This document shows, piece by piece, positions 29,855 to 40,090 of a stretch of 64,000 nucleotides of DNA. The number at the start of each line of letters is the position of its first letter. Position 1 is the first letter of the stretch. Where the stretch lies: contig JADJZY010000032.1 of NCBI GenBank assembly GCA_016715505.1, forward strand, positions 205,273-269,272, read 5' to 3'. The notes below the pieces were generated by a model that saw only the letters and a program-made list of their open reading frames with translations, ran no database searches and had not been told where the DNA came from. Made by a program: the position numbers and the translations under genes. This DNA is from Bacteroidota bacterium (GTDB taxonomy: Bacteria; Bacteroidota; Bacteroidia; Chitinophagales; Chitinophagaceae).

Positions 29855-30760
29855 ATGCAAATCAAAAAAATCGTCCTTTTATTCTGTATCCCCATATTCT
29901 TGGGTCTAAATGCTTGTCAAGAACAAGGTCCGCAAGACAATCAAACATCCGGAAGTATTAAAATTTCCATTGACGAAACCTATCAACCTATCATGGAAGA
30001 ACAATTAAAAATTTTCCGCTCCAGGTTTCCGAATGCACAAATTCTGGCTGAATATAAACCGGAAGCTGAGTGTTTTAAAGACTTTTTCGAGGATACGACC
30101 CGGGTGATTTTTGTGACCCGGGAATTGAATGAAGAAGAAAGGAAATTCTGTGAATCAAAACAAATTGTTCCAAAAAGTATGGCTATGGCCAGAGATGCGG
30201 TGGTTTTTATCACATCGCGAAGTTCAAAAGACTCAAATTTTGCCTTGTCTCAAATCAAAGAAATCCTGAAGGGAACCGAAAACGCAGCAAAATATCAAAT
30301 CGTTTTTGATCATAAAGCTTCCAGTACGGTCAGATACATCACCGATTCTTTGATTCCGGGAAGTAAATTATCAGAAAATATTTTTGCTACCAATAATAGT
30401 CAAGAAGTGATTGATTATGTGTCGAAAAACGAAAATACCATTGGCGTAATCGGCGTCAGTTGGGTGGCGGATCAAAGCGATTCTACCGTCGAGAGTTTTT
30501 TGTCGCAAGTTCGTGTGGCAGGAATCAAGCCGGATACAGGAAAAATTACCGCTTTTGTGAAACCCTATCAGGCTTATATCGGTTTAAGGGAATATCCTTG
30601 TACTCGCAATTTTTACTTTATCAGCAAGGAGTCATGGCAGGGGTTAGGGACCGGATTGGTGAATTATTTATGCAGAGATGGCCAATTAGTCTTTAAACAA
30701 GCCAAATTGTTTCCCTTGAGGGTTAATGTGCTTTTGCGTGAAACAAATGCACAAGAATAA
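29855..30760 (+). CDS. PstS-like substrate-binding lipoprotein
   Basis: A 301-residue lipoprotein of the periplasmic phosphate-binding (PBP-like) superfamily. The signal peptide MQIKKIVLLFCIPIFL ends in a lipobox with Cys in LGLNACQEQ. The mature part has ISIDETYQPIMEEQLKIFRS, VIFVTRELNEEERKFC and NTIGVIGVSWVADQSDSTVE, typical of Bacteroidota PstS-like proteins. No ABC permease is present; in related genomes such proteins sit beside ExbB/ExbD/TonB genes and TPR proteins, and here a TPR gene follows by 96 bp. Real phosphate binding is not shown. Confidence 0.8.
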   Translation: MQIKKIVLLFCIPIFLGLNACQEQGPQDNQTSGSIKISIDETYQPIMEEQLKIFRSRFPNAQILAEYKPEAECFKDFFEDTTRVIFVTRELNEEERKFCESKQIVPKSMAMARDAVVFITSRSSKDSNFALSQIKEILKGTENAAKYQIVFDHKASSTVRYITDSLIPGSKLSENIFATNNSQEVIDYVSKNENTIGVIGVSWVADQSDSTVESFLSQVRVAGIKPDTGKITAFVKPYQAYIGLREYPCTRNFYFISKESWQGLGTGLVNYLCRDGQLVFKQAKLFPLRVNVLLRETNAQE

Positions 30761-30856
30761 AATTTTCGTTAAGTGATACCTTGAATCATAACCTTTATGG
30801 ATATTTGCCATCCATATAATCATTGAATGGCCGTAAGGCAAAGAATACAATAAAAA

Positions 30857-32435
30857 ATGAAAATGAACAGCATCAAAAAAACAAGCCTGGTTTTGGCTAT
30901 GGTCCTGACTTCCATGAGCAATCTTTTTGCACAATCCATGGAAGATGGCGTGAAAAAATTTAAATACAAAAGATACGAAAGTGCTAAAGCGATATTTAGT
31001 ACTATGACAGACCCCTTGTCGAACTACTATTTGGGATTGATCGAAATAGAAAATGAAAATTTAAAAGCTGCAGAAGCAATATTTCAAAAATTCATGGATG
31101 ATCCTGCGAATCAGGCTGGTTTGGCCCGTGTCAAATTATTGCAAAAAGATGTTACCACTGCAACCAGTTTAATTGAGAAAGCCGCTTCAAAGGCGAAAAA
31201 GAAAGATATCCGTCCTTTGCAATATGCTGCAGATGCGATTACTTATACCGAAGGAATGGATCCAAACAAAGCCATTGAATTGTATAAAAAGGCTCTTGAA
31301 ACTGAGAAAAATGGCGATTTATATATCGGATTGGGAGATGCCTATCGCAAATTGCAAGGTGGTGGTGGTAATGCCATGACCAATTATGAAAATGCTGAAA
31401 TGTTTCCTGCTGTACAATCTCTGGCCAATTACAAAAAGGGAAATTTATGGTATGCGGCCAAAAATTACGATAGTGCACTTGCCAATTATGCACGAGCATC
31501 TGAGCTGGATAAAGAAAATCCCTTGCCGTTTAAAGCACTTGCTGATGCATACTATAAAGTGAACAGATTTAAATTGTCGAAAGAAAATATTGAGAAATAT
31601 CTCGAATTGTCAGATAAAAGCATTGATGACCAGATTCAGTATGCCAATACCCTTTATTTGGCCAAAGAATACCAGAATGCGATTCAAAAAATGAATGACT
31701 TAATTGGCAAAGGTGCTGAAAGACCATATATGTATCGTGTCATCGGATTTAGCCAATACGAAACCAAAGACTTTACAAATGCCAAAATGAATATGGATAA
31801 ATTTTTTGCAAAACAAGATCCGCTTAAAATTATTCCTCAGGATCATATCTATTATGGTAAAATTCTCTTGAAGGATACCAACACGGCATCTTTGGCTGAA
31901 AGTTCATTCAATAAAGGAATTGCCATTGATACCAGCAGTGATAAAACACCCGTTTTCAGAAATATTGCTGAGGCTTATTATGATGCTGAAATGTATGGGA
32001 ATTCAGGAAATTGGTACAAAAAATTGTCGAAAGCAATTCACCCGGCATTGAAGCTGTTGATTATTGGTGGTCTGGAGTCATGTATTTCTATGCGCGTGAC
32101 TATGCGAATGCGGAGCCGATGATTCGTTTATATAATTCAAAATATCCTGATGAACCAACCAGTATTTTTTGGATGGCCAGAATTACGGAAGCGACTAAAG
32201 ACAAAGACTATAAAACTGGAGCTGCCAAGGATTATTACAACCAATGGATCGGGAAAATCAACGAAGATCCTGCCAAGAAAAAGATCTTTTAAAAGCTTAC
32301 ACTTATTTAGCAATGGTTGCATATACCGCCAATAATAAGGATGATGCGAAATTGTATAGTGATAAACTGATTTCTTTGGATCCTGCCAATAGTGTAGGAA
32401 CCCAGATTCAGAAAGCGCTTCCTGCCATGAAGTAA
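30857..32435 (+). CDS. Exported tetratricopeptide-repeat protein, one frameshift
   Basis: Signal peptide (SLVLAMVLTSMSNLFAQ) followed by about ten TPR-like helical pairs, for example YLGLIEIENENLKAAEAIFQ, ALANYARASELDKENPLPFK and IQYANTLYLAKEYQNAIQKM. A shift near 32020-32040 splits the frame; the continuation AVDYWWSGVMYFYARDYANA keeps the repeat, and a second shift near 32280 leads to KAYTYLAMVAYTANNKDD and the true end ALPAMK at 32435. It probably scaffolds an envelope complex with the PstS-like lipoprotein upstream. A strong terminator follows. Confidence 0.85.
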
Positions 32436-32460
32436 ACAAAAGAACAATTTTGAATGATAA

Positions 32461-32490
32461 AACGGAGGATTTGGTCCTCCGTTTTCTTTT
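32461..32490 (+). terminator. Terminator of the PstS-TPR unit
   Basis: A 9-bp perfect stem, AACGGAGGA / TCCTCCGTT, with a TTTGG loop, then TTCTTTT. It lies 25 bp beyond the TPR stop. Confidence 0.92.
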
Positions 32491-32542
32491 CCACAATAAA
32501 TGTGAATTCTGAATCGAATTATAAATTTTTAAGATATTTGGT

Positions 32543-32550
32543 TACCTTTG
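32543..32550 (+). promoter_or_regulatory. atpG -7 element
   Basis: TACCTTTG, matching TAnnTTTG, 25 bp before the atpG start; the preceding gene ends in a terminator, so atpG has its own promoter here. Confidence 0.6.
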
Positions 32551-32575
32551 CGGGCAAATTTAAACGAATCCATTC

Positions 32576-33457
32576 ATGTCAGGCCAACTTAAGGAAGTAC
32601 GACTACGTATCAAATCAGTAGGAACGACGCAACAAATTACCAAAGCAATGAAAATGGTAAGTGCTGCGAAGTTGAGAAGGGCACAGGATGCCATCCTGCA
32701 AATGCGTCCATATGCTGAAAAATTACAGGAAATGCTCGGTAATATTATCGGAAGTGTGGATGGAAATCTGGGTGGTGGACTGAATGCTGAGCGTCCGGTT
32801 GAAAAAGTTCTCATCATTTTAGTTACCAGCGATAGAGGTTTATGCGGAGCATTTAACTCAAATCTGGTAAAATTGGTGAAGTCAACTATTCAGCATAAAT
32901 ACAAGGATTTGGCGGCAAAAGGACAAGTGACCATTTTACCCATAGGTAAAAAGGGGTTTGAGGCTTTTGGAAGAGCCAATATGCCGATGATTGAGCAATT
33001 TTGGAATCTTTTCAGTGATTTGAATTTTGATAAAGTAAAAGATGTTGCAGAGTATGTTCGACAAGCCTTTATCAATAAAGAGTTTGATCGGGTGGATTTG
33101 GTGTATAGCCGTTTTAGAAATGCCGCTACACAGGAATTCGTTTGTGAGCAGCATTTGCCTATTCCTAAAACCAAAACCAATTCAAGTGAGTCGGTGACTG
33201 ATTTTATTTTTGAACCGTCCAAAGAGGTATTGATTCAGGAATTGATGCCCAAAATTTTAAATACCCAGATTTTTAAAGGTGTTTTGGATAGTCATGCTTC
33301 TGAACATGGTGCGCGTATGACTGCCATGGATAAAGCGACTGAAAATGCTGAAGAAATGTTACGATCTCTGAGAATATCTTATAATCGTGCCCGTCAGGCT
33401 GCAATTACAACCGAATTGACCGAAATTGTCAGTGGTGCAGCGGCTCTGCAGGGTTAA
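32576..33457 (+). CDS. atpG: F1Fo-ATP synthase subunit gamma
   Basis: Central rotor shaft of the F1 ATPase. The N-terminal helix is MSGQLKEVRLRIKSVGTTQQ followed by ITKAMKMVSAAKLRRAQ; the middle has VTSDRGLCGAFNSNLVK; the C-terminal helix has EMLRSLRISYNRARQAAITT and the conserved end TELTEIVSGAAALQG. 293 residues, intact. It is separated from atpA and other atp genes, none of which is in the window; in Bacteroidota atpA-atpG often close an operon, so this isolation with its own promoter and terminator is a little unusual. Confidence 0.97.
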   Translation: MSGQLKEVRLRIKSVGTTQQITKAMKMVSAAKLRRAQDAILQMRPYAEKLQEMLGNIIGSVDGNLGGGLNAERPVEKVLIILVTSDRGLCGAFNSNLVKLVKSTIQHKYKDLAAKGQVTILPIGKKGFEAFGRANMPMIEQFWNLFSDLNFDKVKDVAEYVRQAFINKEFDRVDLVYSRFRNAATQEFVCEQHLPIPKTKTNSSESVTDFIFEPSKEVLIQELMPKILNTQIFKGVLDSHASEHGARMTAMDKATENAEEMLRSLRISYNRARQAAITTELTEIVSGAAALQG

Positions 33458-33479
33458 TGAAAATACACTAAACACAAAC

Positions 33480-33510
33480 GAGAACGATCCGCCGAAGGCG
33501 GATCGTTCTC
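33480..33510 (+). terminator. 14-bp perfect hairpin behind atpG
   Basis: GAGAACGATCCGCC / GGCGGATCGTTCTC with a GAA loop lies 22 bp after the stop. It is very stable, but only GTTTA follows, so termination may rely on the stem or occur with little U tract. Confidence 0.75.
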
Positions 33511-33697
33511 GTTTAAACTCATTTAAAGCCCATACTCTGCAATCACTGTTTACAAAAAGTGCTGAACTGGCAATTTACAAATGCATTTTACGGAAATGGA
33601 ATATTGTTCATTTCATCATAAAAGCCTAATAGCCTTTATAACTGCGGCGGGGGACAGCAGCCCTAAATAGAATAGATTTTACTTTAATCCAACTACT

Positions 33698-36600
33698 TTA
33701 CATCGACCTGCGGTACTGTCCGCCTACTTCAAACAACGCTTTTGTGATTTGCCCTAAAGAACAGTATTTCACTGTTTCCATGAGTTCTTCAAAAAGATTT
33801 TCGTTATGAATGGCTTTATTCTGCAGACGTTTAAGCATTTCAGGTCCTTTTGCGCCGCTTCGTTCCCACAAATTTTGAATGCCTTTAATCTGAAATTCTT
33901 TTTCTTCTGTGGCCGAACGAATCACCTCTTGTGGTAATACGGTTGGTGAGCCGGTTGAACTCAAAAATGTGTTGACACCAATGATTGGAAATTCTCCGGT
34001 ATGTTTCAAGTTCTCGTAATACAAACTTTCTTCCTGAATTTTACTACGTTGATACATGGTTTCCATGGCTCCTAATACACCACCTCTTTCCGTAATTCGA
34101 TCGAATTCAGCATAGACCGCATTTTCTACCAATTCAGTTAATTCCTCAATGATAAATGAATTTTGAAGTGGGTTTTCATTTTTGGCCAGGCTTAATTCGC
34201 GATTGATGATCAACTGTATGGCCATGGCGCGTCTCACACTTTCTTCGGTAGGCGTTGTGATTGCTTCATCATAAGCATTGGTGTGGAGCGAATTACAGTT
34301 ATCATATATCGCATATAAGGCCTGAAGTGTGGTTCGAATATCATTGAAGTCAATTTCCTGAGCATGTAAGCTGCGTCCTGATGTTTGAATATGATATTTC
34401 AACATCTGACTTCTTTCATTTCCGCCATATTTATGTTTCATGGCTTTCGCCCATATTCTTCGGGCAACCCGTCCTATCACACTATACTCCGGATCAATGC
34501 CATTGCTGAAGAAAAATGATAAGTTTGGTGCAAAATCATCAATATGCATACCCCGGCTTAGGTAGTATTCCACAAAGGTGAATCCATTACTCAGGGTGAA
34601 GGCTAACTGGGATATTGGATTGGCGCCTGCCTCGGCGATATGGTATCCACTGATACTGACGCTGTAAAAATTTCTAACTTGTTGATCAATAAAATATTGT
34701 TGCACATCACCCATCAGTTTCAAAGAAAATTCAGTACTGAAAATACAGGTGTTTTGCGCTTGATCTTCTTTGAGAATATCTGCCTGTACTGTACCTCTCA
34801 CTTGCTTCAAGGTTTCCGTTTTTATTTTTTGATAAACATCTGCCGGAAGAACCTGATCGCCGGTAACTCCTAAAAGCATTAACCCCAGTCCATTATTTCC
34901 TTCAGGTAGTTCGCCACCATTTTCACTCATAGAATGATTAAAATACGTAGGTTTCAGATGCTCCTTTCCTGCAAAAAATGATTTTATTTTTTCTTCAATT
35001 TCTTGCTCTAATCCATGTTGTTTGATATAGATTTCACACTGCTGATCAATGGCTGCATTCATAAAAAAGGCAGCAATGATGCTGGCAGGGCCATTGATGG
35101 TCATACTAACCGATGTTTTCGGATCAGCCAGATTGAAACCACTATACAACTTTTTAGCATCATCCAATGAAGGAACACTTACACCACTATTTCCAATTTT
35201 TCCATAAATATCCGGGCGATGATCCGGGTCATTTCCATACAAGGTAACGCTGTCAAATGCCGTACTTAAACGGGCAGCAGGCAATCCTTTTGAAACATAA
35301 TGGAAACGTTTATTGGTTCTTTCCGGTCCACCTTCACCCGCAAACATACGAGTCGGGTCTTCACCTTCACGCTTGAATGGATAAATGCCGGCTGCATAAG
35401 GAAACTCACCCGGGAAATTTTCCATGAGGCACCATTTTAAGATTTCACCCCATGACTCATAGCGCGGTACGGAGACCTTAGGTATCTGAGAGTGACTCAG
35501 ACTTTCGGAATGGGTTTTGATTTTTAATTCTTTATCCCGCACTTTGAAGGTATAGTACTCGTCGGTGTATTTTTTCTTTTTGGCTTCCCAGTTTTCGAGC
35601 AGCATTTTATTCTTTGGATCGAGGTCTAATTCTACTTTTGCATAAACCTCTTGCAACACTTTAATCAAACGATCTGCATCTTCAACACCTGATTCGCTCA
35701 TTGTTTTGATCGTCTGCTGTATACCAAATAGTTTTTGAGCAATGTTACCTTGTTGCTCTGCCCATTGATCATATTTTCGATTATTCTCTGTGATTTCACT
35801 CAAATAACGTGTTCTGGAAGGTGGGATAATAAAGATTTTTTCACTCATTTCTTCAGAAGCATGGAATCCTGAATTTAAATCAGCCCCGGTTTTTTCAACA
35901 ATTTTATCCATCAACGCTCTGTATAAAGTATTGGCCCCCGGATCGTTAAATTGTGATGCAATCGTTCCAAATACCGGCATGTTTTCAGCTTCCTGATCAA
36001 ATAACTTATGGTTACGTTGATATTGTTTTTTAACATCCCGCAACGCATCCATCGCACCTCGTTTATCAAATTTGTTGATGGCTATGATATCGGCAAAATC
36101 TAACATGTCAATTTTTTCCAACTGGGTAGCAGCACCATATTCCGGTGTCATCACATACATACAAACATTGCTATGTTCTGTAATTTCGGTATCGCTTTGT
36201 CCGATCCCACTGGTTTCAAGAATGATTAAATCAAATTGTGATGTTTTGAGGATATCCACCGCATCCTGAACATATTTACTCAAGGCTAAATTGCTCTGGC
36301 GTGTGGCCATACTGCGCATAAAAACCCGATTACTCCGAATGGCATTCATCCGAATTCTGTCACCTAATAATGCGCCTCCTGTTTTCCGTTTTGAAGGATC
36401 GACGGATACAATACCAATCCGTTTCTCCGGAAAGTCTATTAAAAATCTTCTCACCAATTCATCGACTAAACTACTTTTTCCTGCTCCTCCTGTACTTGTT
36501 ATCCCTAAAACCGGGGTCTGACTATTTTTCGAATTTTCGCGAACTTTGGTTAACATTTGCTGCGTTTCAGGTGCATCCGGAAAATTTTCAGCAGCACTGA

Positions 36601-37096
36601 TACAGCGCGCTATACTTCGAAAATCTTTTTTCTCAAGGTATGAAACTTCACCATTTAAATGTTGACCGGTTGGGTAATCACTCTTTTCCAACAAATCATC
36701 AATCATACCCTGTAATCCCATGGCTCTTCCATCGTCCGGACTATAAACCCGGGTAATGCCATAAGCTTGTAGCTCATTAATTTCATCCGGGAGTATGACA
36801 CCTCCGCCACCGGCAAAAATTTTAATATGGCTACAGCCTTTTTCGTTTAATAAATCGTACATATACTTGAGATACTCAACATGCCCACCTTGATAGGAGG
36901 TCATGGCAATGGCATTGGCATCTTCCTGAATCGCACAATCCACAACGTCCTGAACACTTCGGTCATGACCCAAATGAATCACTTCAGCCCCGCTGGATTG
37001 CATAACGCGTCGCATGATATTGATCGATGCATCATGTCCATCAAATAGAGATGCGGCTGTTACAATTCGGATTTTATTTTTAGGTTGGTACATCAT
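33698..37096 (-). CDS. icmF: IcmF-type fused acyl-CoA mutase (B12 domain, G-domain, mutase)
   Basis: Adenosylcobalamin-dependent isomerase of the IcmF type (1,132 residues), interconverting branched and linear short acyl-CoAs such as isobutyryl- and n-butyryl-CoA. In order: an N-terminal B12-binding domain (AASLFDGHDASINI, intact DxHxxS-type motif), a MeaB-like G-protein chaperone domain (LGITSTGGAGKSSLVDELV and AINKFDKRGAMDALRD), and the catalytic barrel (AGIYPFKREGEDPTRMFAGE, GTVQADILKEDQAQNTCIFS, FYSVSISGYHIAEAGANPIS). Phe in YPFKREGE and Gln in EDQAQN suit IcmF rather than methylmalonyl-CoA mutase. It is intact. It is divergent from the radical-SAM gene. The exact substrate should be treated as open. 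Confidence 0.93.
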   Translation of the reverse strand: MMYQPKNKIRIVTAASLFDGHDASINIMRRVMQSSGAEVIHLGHDRSVQDVVDCAIQEDANAIAMTSYQGGHVEYLKYMYDLLNEKGCSHIKIFAGGGGVILPDEINELQAYGITRVYSPDDGRAMGLQGMIDDLLEKSDYPTGQHLNGEVSYLEKKDFRSIARCISAAENFPDAPETQQMLTKVRENSKNSQTPVLGITSTGGAGKSSLVDELVRRFLIDFPEKRIGIVSVDPSKRKTGGALLGDRIRMNAIRSNRVFMRSMATRQSNLALSKYVQDAVDILKTSQFDLIILETSGIGQSDTEITEHSNVCMYVMTPEYGAATQLEKIDMLDFADIIAINKFDKRGAMDALRDVKKQYQRNHKLFDQEAENMPVFGTIASQFNDPGANTLYRALMDKIVEKTGADLNSGFHASEEMSEKIFIIPPSRTRYLSEITENNRKYDQWAEQQGNIAQKLFGIQQTIKTMSESGVEDADRLIKVLQEVYAKVELDLDPKNKMLLENWEAKKKKYTDEYYTFKVRDKELKIKTHSESLSHSQIPKVSVPRYESWGEILKWCLMENFPGEFPYAAGIYPFKREGEDPTRMFAGEGGPERTNKRFHYVSKGLPAARLSTAFDSVTLYGNDPDHRPDIYGKIGNSGVSVPSLDDAKKLYSGFNLADPKTSVSMTINGPASIIAAFFMNAAIDQQCEIYIKQHGLEQEIEEKIKSFFAGKEHLKPTYFNHSMSENGGELPEGNNGLGLMLLGVTGDQVLPADVYQKIKTETLKQVRGTVQADILKEDQAQNTCIFSTEFSLKLMGDVQQYFIDQQVRNFYSVSISGYHIAEAGANPISQLAFTLSNGFTFVEYYLSRGMHIDDFAPNLSFFFSNGIDPEYSVIGRVARRIWAKAMKHKYGGNERSQMLKYHIQTSGRSLHAQEIDFNDIRTTLQALYAIYDNCNSLHTNAYDEAITTPTEESVRRAMAIQLIINRELSLAKNENPLQNSFIIEELTELVENAVYAEFDRITERGGVLGAMETMYQRSKIQEESLYYENLKHTGEFPIIGVNTFLSSTGSPTVLPQEVIRSATEEKEFQIKGIQNLWERSGAKGPEMLKRLQNKAIHNENLFEELMETVKYCSLGQITKALFEVGGQYRRSM

Positions 37097-37348
37097 TTAT
37101 TTTTTTAAGGCTGCCTAATTCAGCAGCACGACAAAAGTAAAAAAAATAGGCATACCTTCAAGCCTAAGCGGGTAGAATACGCTGTGTTTGGTTTTTATTG
37201 GGGCGGTTTTGTTGCGGATTCCGTGATTGGTCATCCTGATTATAGATCTTCTATCATTTTAGCACCTTTTCAAGATTTTCAACCAGATTTTTTTTGTGTT
37301 TCTAAACTACGTAAACTCCTTATGCAGGGGCAGCGATATCTTTACAAT

Positions 37349-38421
37349 GTGAATACGATATTTAATGATGGTCAACTTAAAAAGGGAGAGGTGCTCAAAC
37401 GAATCCTGCCAATCGATTTCAGTTAAAATCGTATCAGATTGAACATCCTGAAGCCATCGATGATTGGGAACAACAAAAATTGGAGACCACTTACTATGAA
37501 GAGCAAAGTCGTACAATCGTCAATAAAATCAATAGTCCGGATATTCCTCTTTCCTGGTCCTTAAATCCCTATCAGGGGTGTGAACATGGTTGTATTTACT
37601 GTTATGCCCGAAATTCCCATGAATATTGGGGATTGGGTGCCGGAACAGATTTCGAAAGCAAAATTCTGATCAAAAGACAAGCACCTCAGATGCTCCGTGA
37701 ACTCTTTTCTTCTAAAAAATGGTATCCTTCACCCATTTCTTTGAGTGGAAATACCGATTGTTATCAACCCATTGAACGTAAACTGGAATTAACCCGATCG
37801 ATTTTGCAGGTATGCCTGGATTATGGAAATCCGGTTGGTATCATTACCAAAAATGCGCTGGTACTCAGAGATTTAGACATCCTACAGGAATTAAATGCAA
37901 AAAAATTGGTATCGGTTTACATTTCTGTTACCAGCATGGACGAAACGTTAAGAAGGAAATTGGAGCCACGAACTTCAACTTATTCTCAGCGTATTTCTAT
38001 CATCGAACAATTAAGTAAAGCGGGTATTCATTGTGGTGTGATGAATGCCCCCATCATTCCCGGTTTAAATGATACCCACATGTATGAAGTTTTACGGCAA
38101 GCATCTCATGCAGGTGCTAAATCGGCTGGTTATACAATCGTTCGTCTCAATGGTGCCATCGGAGGTATTTTTAAAGATTGGTTGGAAAAGGCTTATCCCG
38201 AAAAGCTTTCTAAAGTATGGAACGGTATTCAGGACATCCATGGCGGATCAGTTGCGGATTCCCGATTTCATACCCGCATGAAAGGTGAAGGGGCCTTTGC
38301 AGATATTATTTCACAGCAATTTTAACGCTATGTAAAACAATTCGGTTTAAATGAAACACCCTTCGAATTTAATCTGGAGGCCTTTTGCAGACTACAACCC
38401 GGTCAACTTCGTTTATTTTAA
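37349..38421 (+). CDS. PA0069-type radical-SAM protein, two frameshifts
   Basis: Radical-SAM protein of the PA0069 group (SPL-like fold). The cluster Cys are in NPYQGCEHGCIYCYARNSHE; further blocks are ISLSGNTDCYQPIERKLELT and MNAPIIPGLNDTHMYEVL. The N-terminal family signature KGRGAQTNPANRFQLKSY is in another frame (break near 37384); the start, a GTG at 37349, is a guess. A second break near 38322 hides the tail YVKQFGLNETPFEF and RLQPGQLRLF, ending at 38421. This recovered tail overlaps what looks like the start of the next gene and so corrects both. Function in DNA or RNA repair is suspected for the family but not proven. Confidence 0.85.
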
Positions 38422-38469
38422 TCATGGAATTCGCCATAAATTGCATTACCGGAAACAGCGAGAAGATAT

Positions 38470-38477
38470 TAACTTTG
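38470..38477 (+). promoter_or_regulatory. pyrR -7 element
   Basis: TAACTTTG matches TAnnTTTG. It lies 15 bp before the proposed TTG start at 38492, implying a very short leader; this fits the view that pyrR starts here and not at the upstream in-frame ATG (38351). Confidence 0.5.
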
Positions 38478-38491
38478 CGCAAATCCAAACT

Positions 38492-39037
38492 TTGAGAACC
38501 ATTTTAGATAAGCAGAAATTTAAAGTAGTCATCGAACGACTATCGCATCAGCTCATCGAAAATCACGGTGATTTTAATCATTCTGTTCTGATAGGTATAC
38601 AGCCAAGAGGGATATTTCTGGCAGAACGTATACTCAGTTATACCCAGCAATTGATTCAAAAAAACATTCCTTATGGAAAATTAGATATTACTTTTTACCG
38701 CGATGATTTTAAAAGCGGGAAGGAAATTTTAATTCCCTCCGATACCAATATCGATTTTTCACTGGAAGGCAAAAAAGTGATTTTGGTTGATGATGTTTTA
38801 TTTACCGGCAGAACGATACGTTCGGCGATGGATGCAATATTGGATTTCGGAAGACCAGATAAAGTAGAACTAATGACCTTAATAGATCGTCGATTTAGCC
38901 GGGAGTTTCCGATACAGGCCGATTATGTTGGATTAACCATTGATTCAATCATTACTCAAAAAGTAAAAGTTTACTGGAAAGCTCAGGACAAAAAGGATGA
39001 AGTTGTATTGTTGGACCATGATAAAAAGGAATCGTAA
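38492..39037 (+). CDS. pyrR: PyrR bifunctional regulator/uracil phosphoribosyltransferase
   Basis: PyrR-type phosphoribosyltransferase. The family start is RTILDKQKFKVVIERLSHQL; then IGIQPRGIFLAERIL and the PRPP-binding loop KKVILVDDVLFTGRTIRSAM; end DHDKKES, about 181 residues. The longer in-frame ATG at 38351 adds 47 residues that do not look like PyrR and overlap the recovered end of the radical-SAM gene, so a TTG start at 38492 is proposed. Its stop overlaps the pyrB start (TAATG). In this phylum PyrR mainly acts as an enzyme; no attenuator hairpin was found here. Confidence 0.85.
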   Translation: MRTILDKQKFKVVIERLSHQLIENHGDFNHSVLIGIQPRGIFLAERILSYTQQLIQKNIPYGKLDITFYRDDFKSGKEILIPSDTNIDFSLEGKKVILVDDVLFTGRTIRSAMDAILDFGRPDKVELMTLIDRRFSREFPIQADYVGLTIDSIITQKVKVYWKAQDKKDEVVLLDHDKKES

Positions 39038-39963
39038 TGGGATTATCTACCAAACATCTATTGGGCATTAAAGACCTCAAGGCTTCGGATATTGATTTAA
39101 TTTTTAAAACGGCGGATAACTTTAAAGAGGTACTCAAAAGACCTATCAAAAAAGTACCTTCCTTGCGGGATACGACTATTGTCAATTTATTTTATGAAAA
39201 TTCAACCCGGACCAGAATATCGTTTGAATTGGCCGAAAAACGATTGGGTGCAGATACCATCAACTTTACTGCCAGTGGTTCCAGTGTAAGCAAAGGTGAA
39301 ACGCTGCTCGACACAGTGAACAACATTCTCTCCATGAAGGTGGATATGGTGGTCATGCGTCATAGTGCCAGTGGTGCCCCACTTTTTGTCGAAACATATT
39401 CCTGCGGCGATCGTAAATGCCGGCGACGGAACCAATGAACATCCTACACAAGCATTGTTAGATGCTTTTTCCATTCGCGAAAGACTCGGTCATCTGAAAG
39501 GTAAAAAGGTTGCTATCCTGGGGGATATCATGCATTCCAGAGTAGCTCTTTCCAATATTTATTTGTTGAAGAAAATGGGGGCAGAAGTACTGGTTTCCGG
39601 ACCTCCAACGCTCATTCCAAAACATATTCAAGCCTTAGGGGTAGATGTGACCTATGATATCCGGGAAGCGCTTAATTGGTGTGATGTTGCAAACATTTTG
39701 CGTATTCAGCTGGAACGACAAAACATGCCGCTCTTTTCATCGCTGAGAGAATATTCACTGTATTATGGTGTCAATCAGGCCATTCTTGATTCTTTGAAAA
39801 AGAGATTCTGATTATGCATCCCGGACCCATCAATCGGGGTGTGGAGTTAAGTTCTGATGCAGCAGATAGCAAACATAGTATGATTTTAGATCAGGTTGAG
39901 AATGGAGTTGCGGTTCGGATGGCGGTTTTGTATCTGCTTTCCGGAAAGCAGGATTTAGCCTAG
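39037..39963 (+). CDS. pyrB: Aspartate carbamoyltransferase, catalytic chain, two frameshifts
   Basis: PyrB condenses aspartate and carbamoyl phosphate, the first committed step of pyrimidine synthesis. The carbamoyl-phosphate motif is in NLFYENSTRTRISFELAEKR; then SASGAPHFLSKHIPAAIVNA across the break near 39395, GDGTNEHPTQALLDAFSI, and after a second break near 39811 the HPGPINRGVELSSDAAD block, ending KQDLA at 39963. About 308 residues. It is translationally coupled to pyrR. No regulatory chain pyrI is seen. Breaks lie in short runs and are probably consensus indels. Confidence 0.93.
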
Positions 39964-40040
39964 TTCAATTATTTCCCAGAGCAACTTTGACTGAAATGGA
40001 ATTTGCCGTTTTGGGTATAGCCTTTACCGCTTAAAAACAC

Positions 40041-40048
40041 TATTTTTG
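40041..40048 (+). promoter_or_regulatory. ftsY -7 element
   Basis: TATTTTTG, matching TAnnTTTG, 42 bp before the ftsY ATG. Confidence 0.5.
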
Positions 40049-40090
40049 CAGCCCCTGCATATGACAAATCAACAAGCAGGAGGCTGAAAT

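Noticed and set aside
33511..33697. Short open frame or RNA gene between atpG and icmF
   Set aside because: Only a 67-codon overlap with the atpG end and no start, family pattern or bounded hairpin.
37097..37183. Cobalamin riboswitch before icmF
   Set aside because: The leader is under 90 bp and lacks the conserved B12-box core; no such core was seen before the stand-alone B12 protein either.
37184..37426. 80-codon open frame MFGFYWGGFVADSVIG before the radical-SAM gene
   Set aside because: It runs into the N-terminal region of the radical-SAM gene in a different frame and has no family pattern; only its last part may belong to that gene.
38351..38491. N-terminal extension of PyrR from an upstream ATG
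   Set aside because: The extra residues do not look like PyrR and overlap the recovered C-terminus of the radical-SAM protein in another frame.
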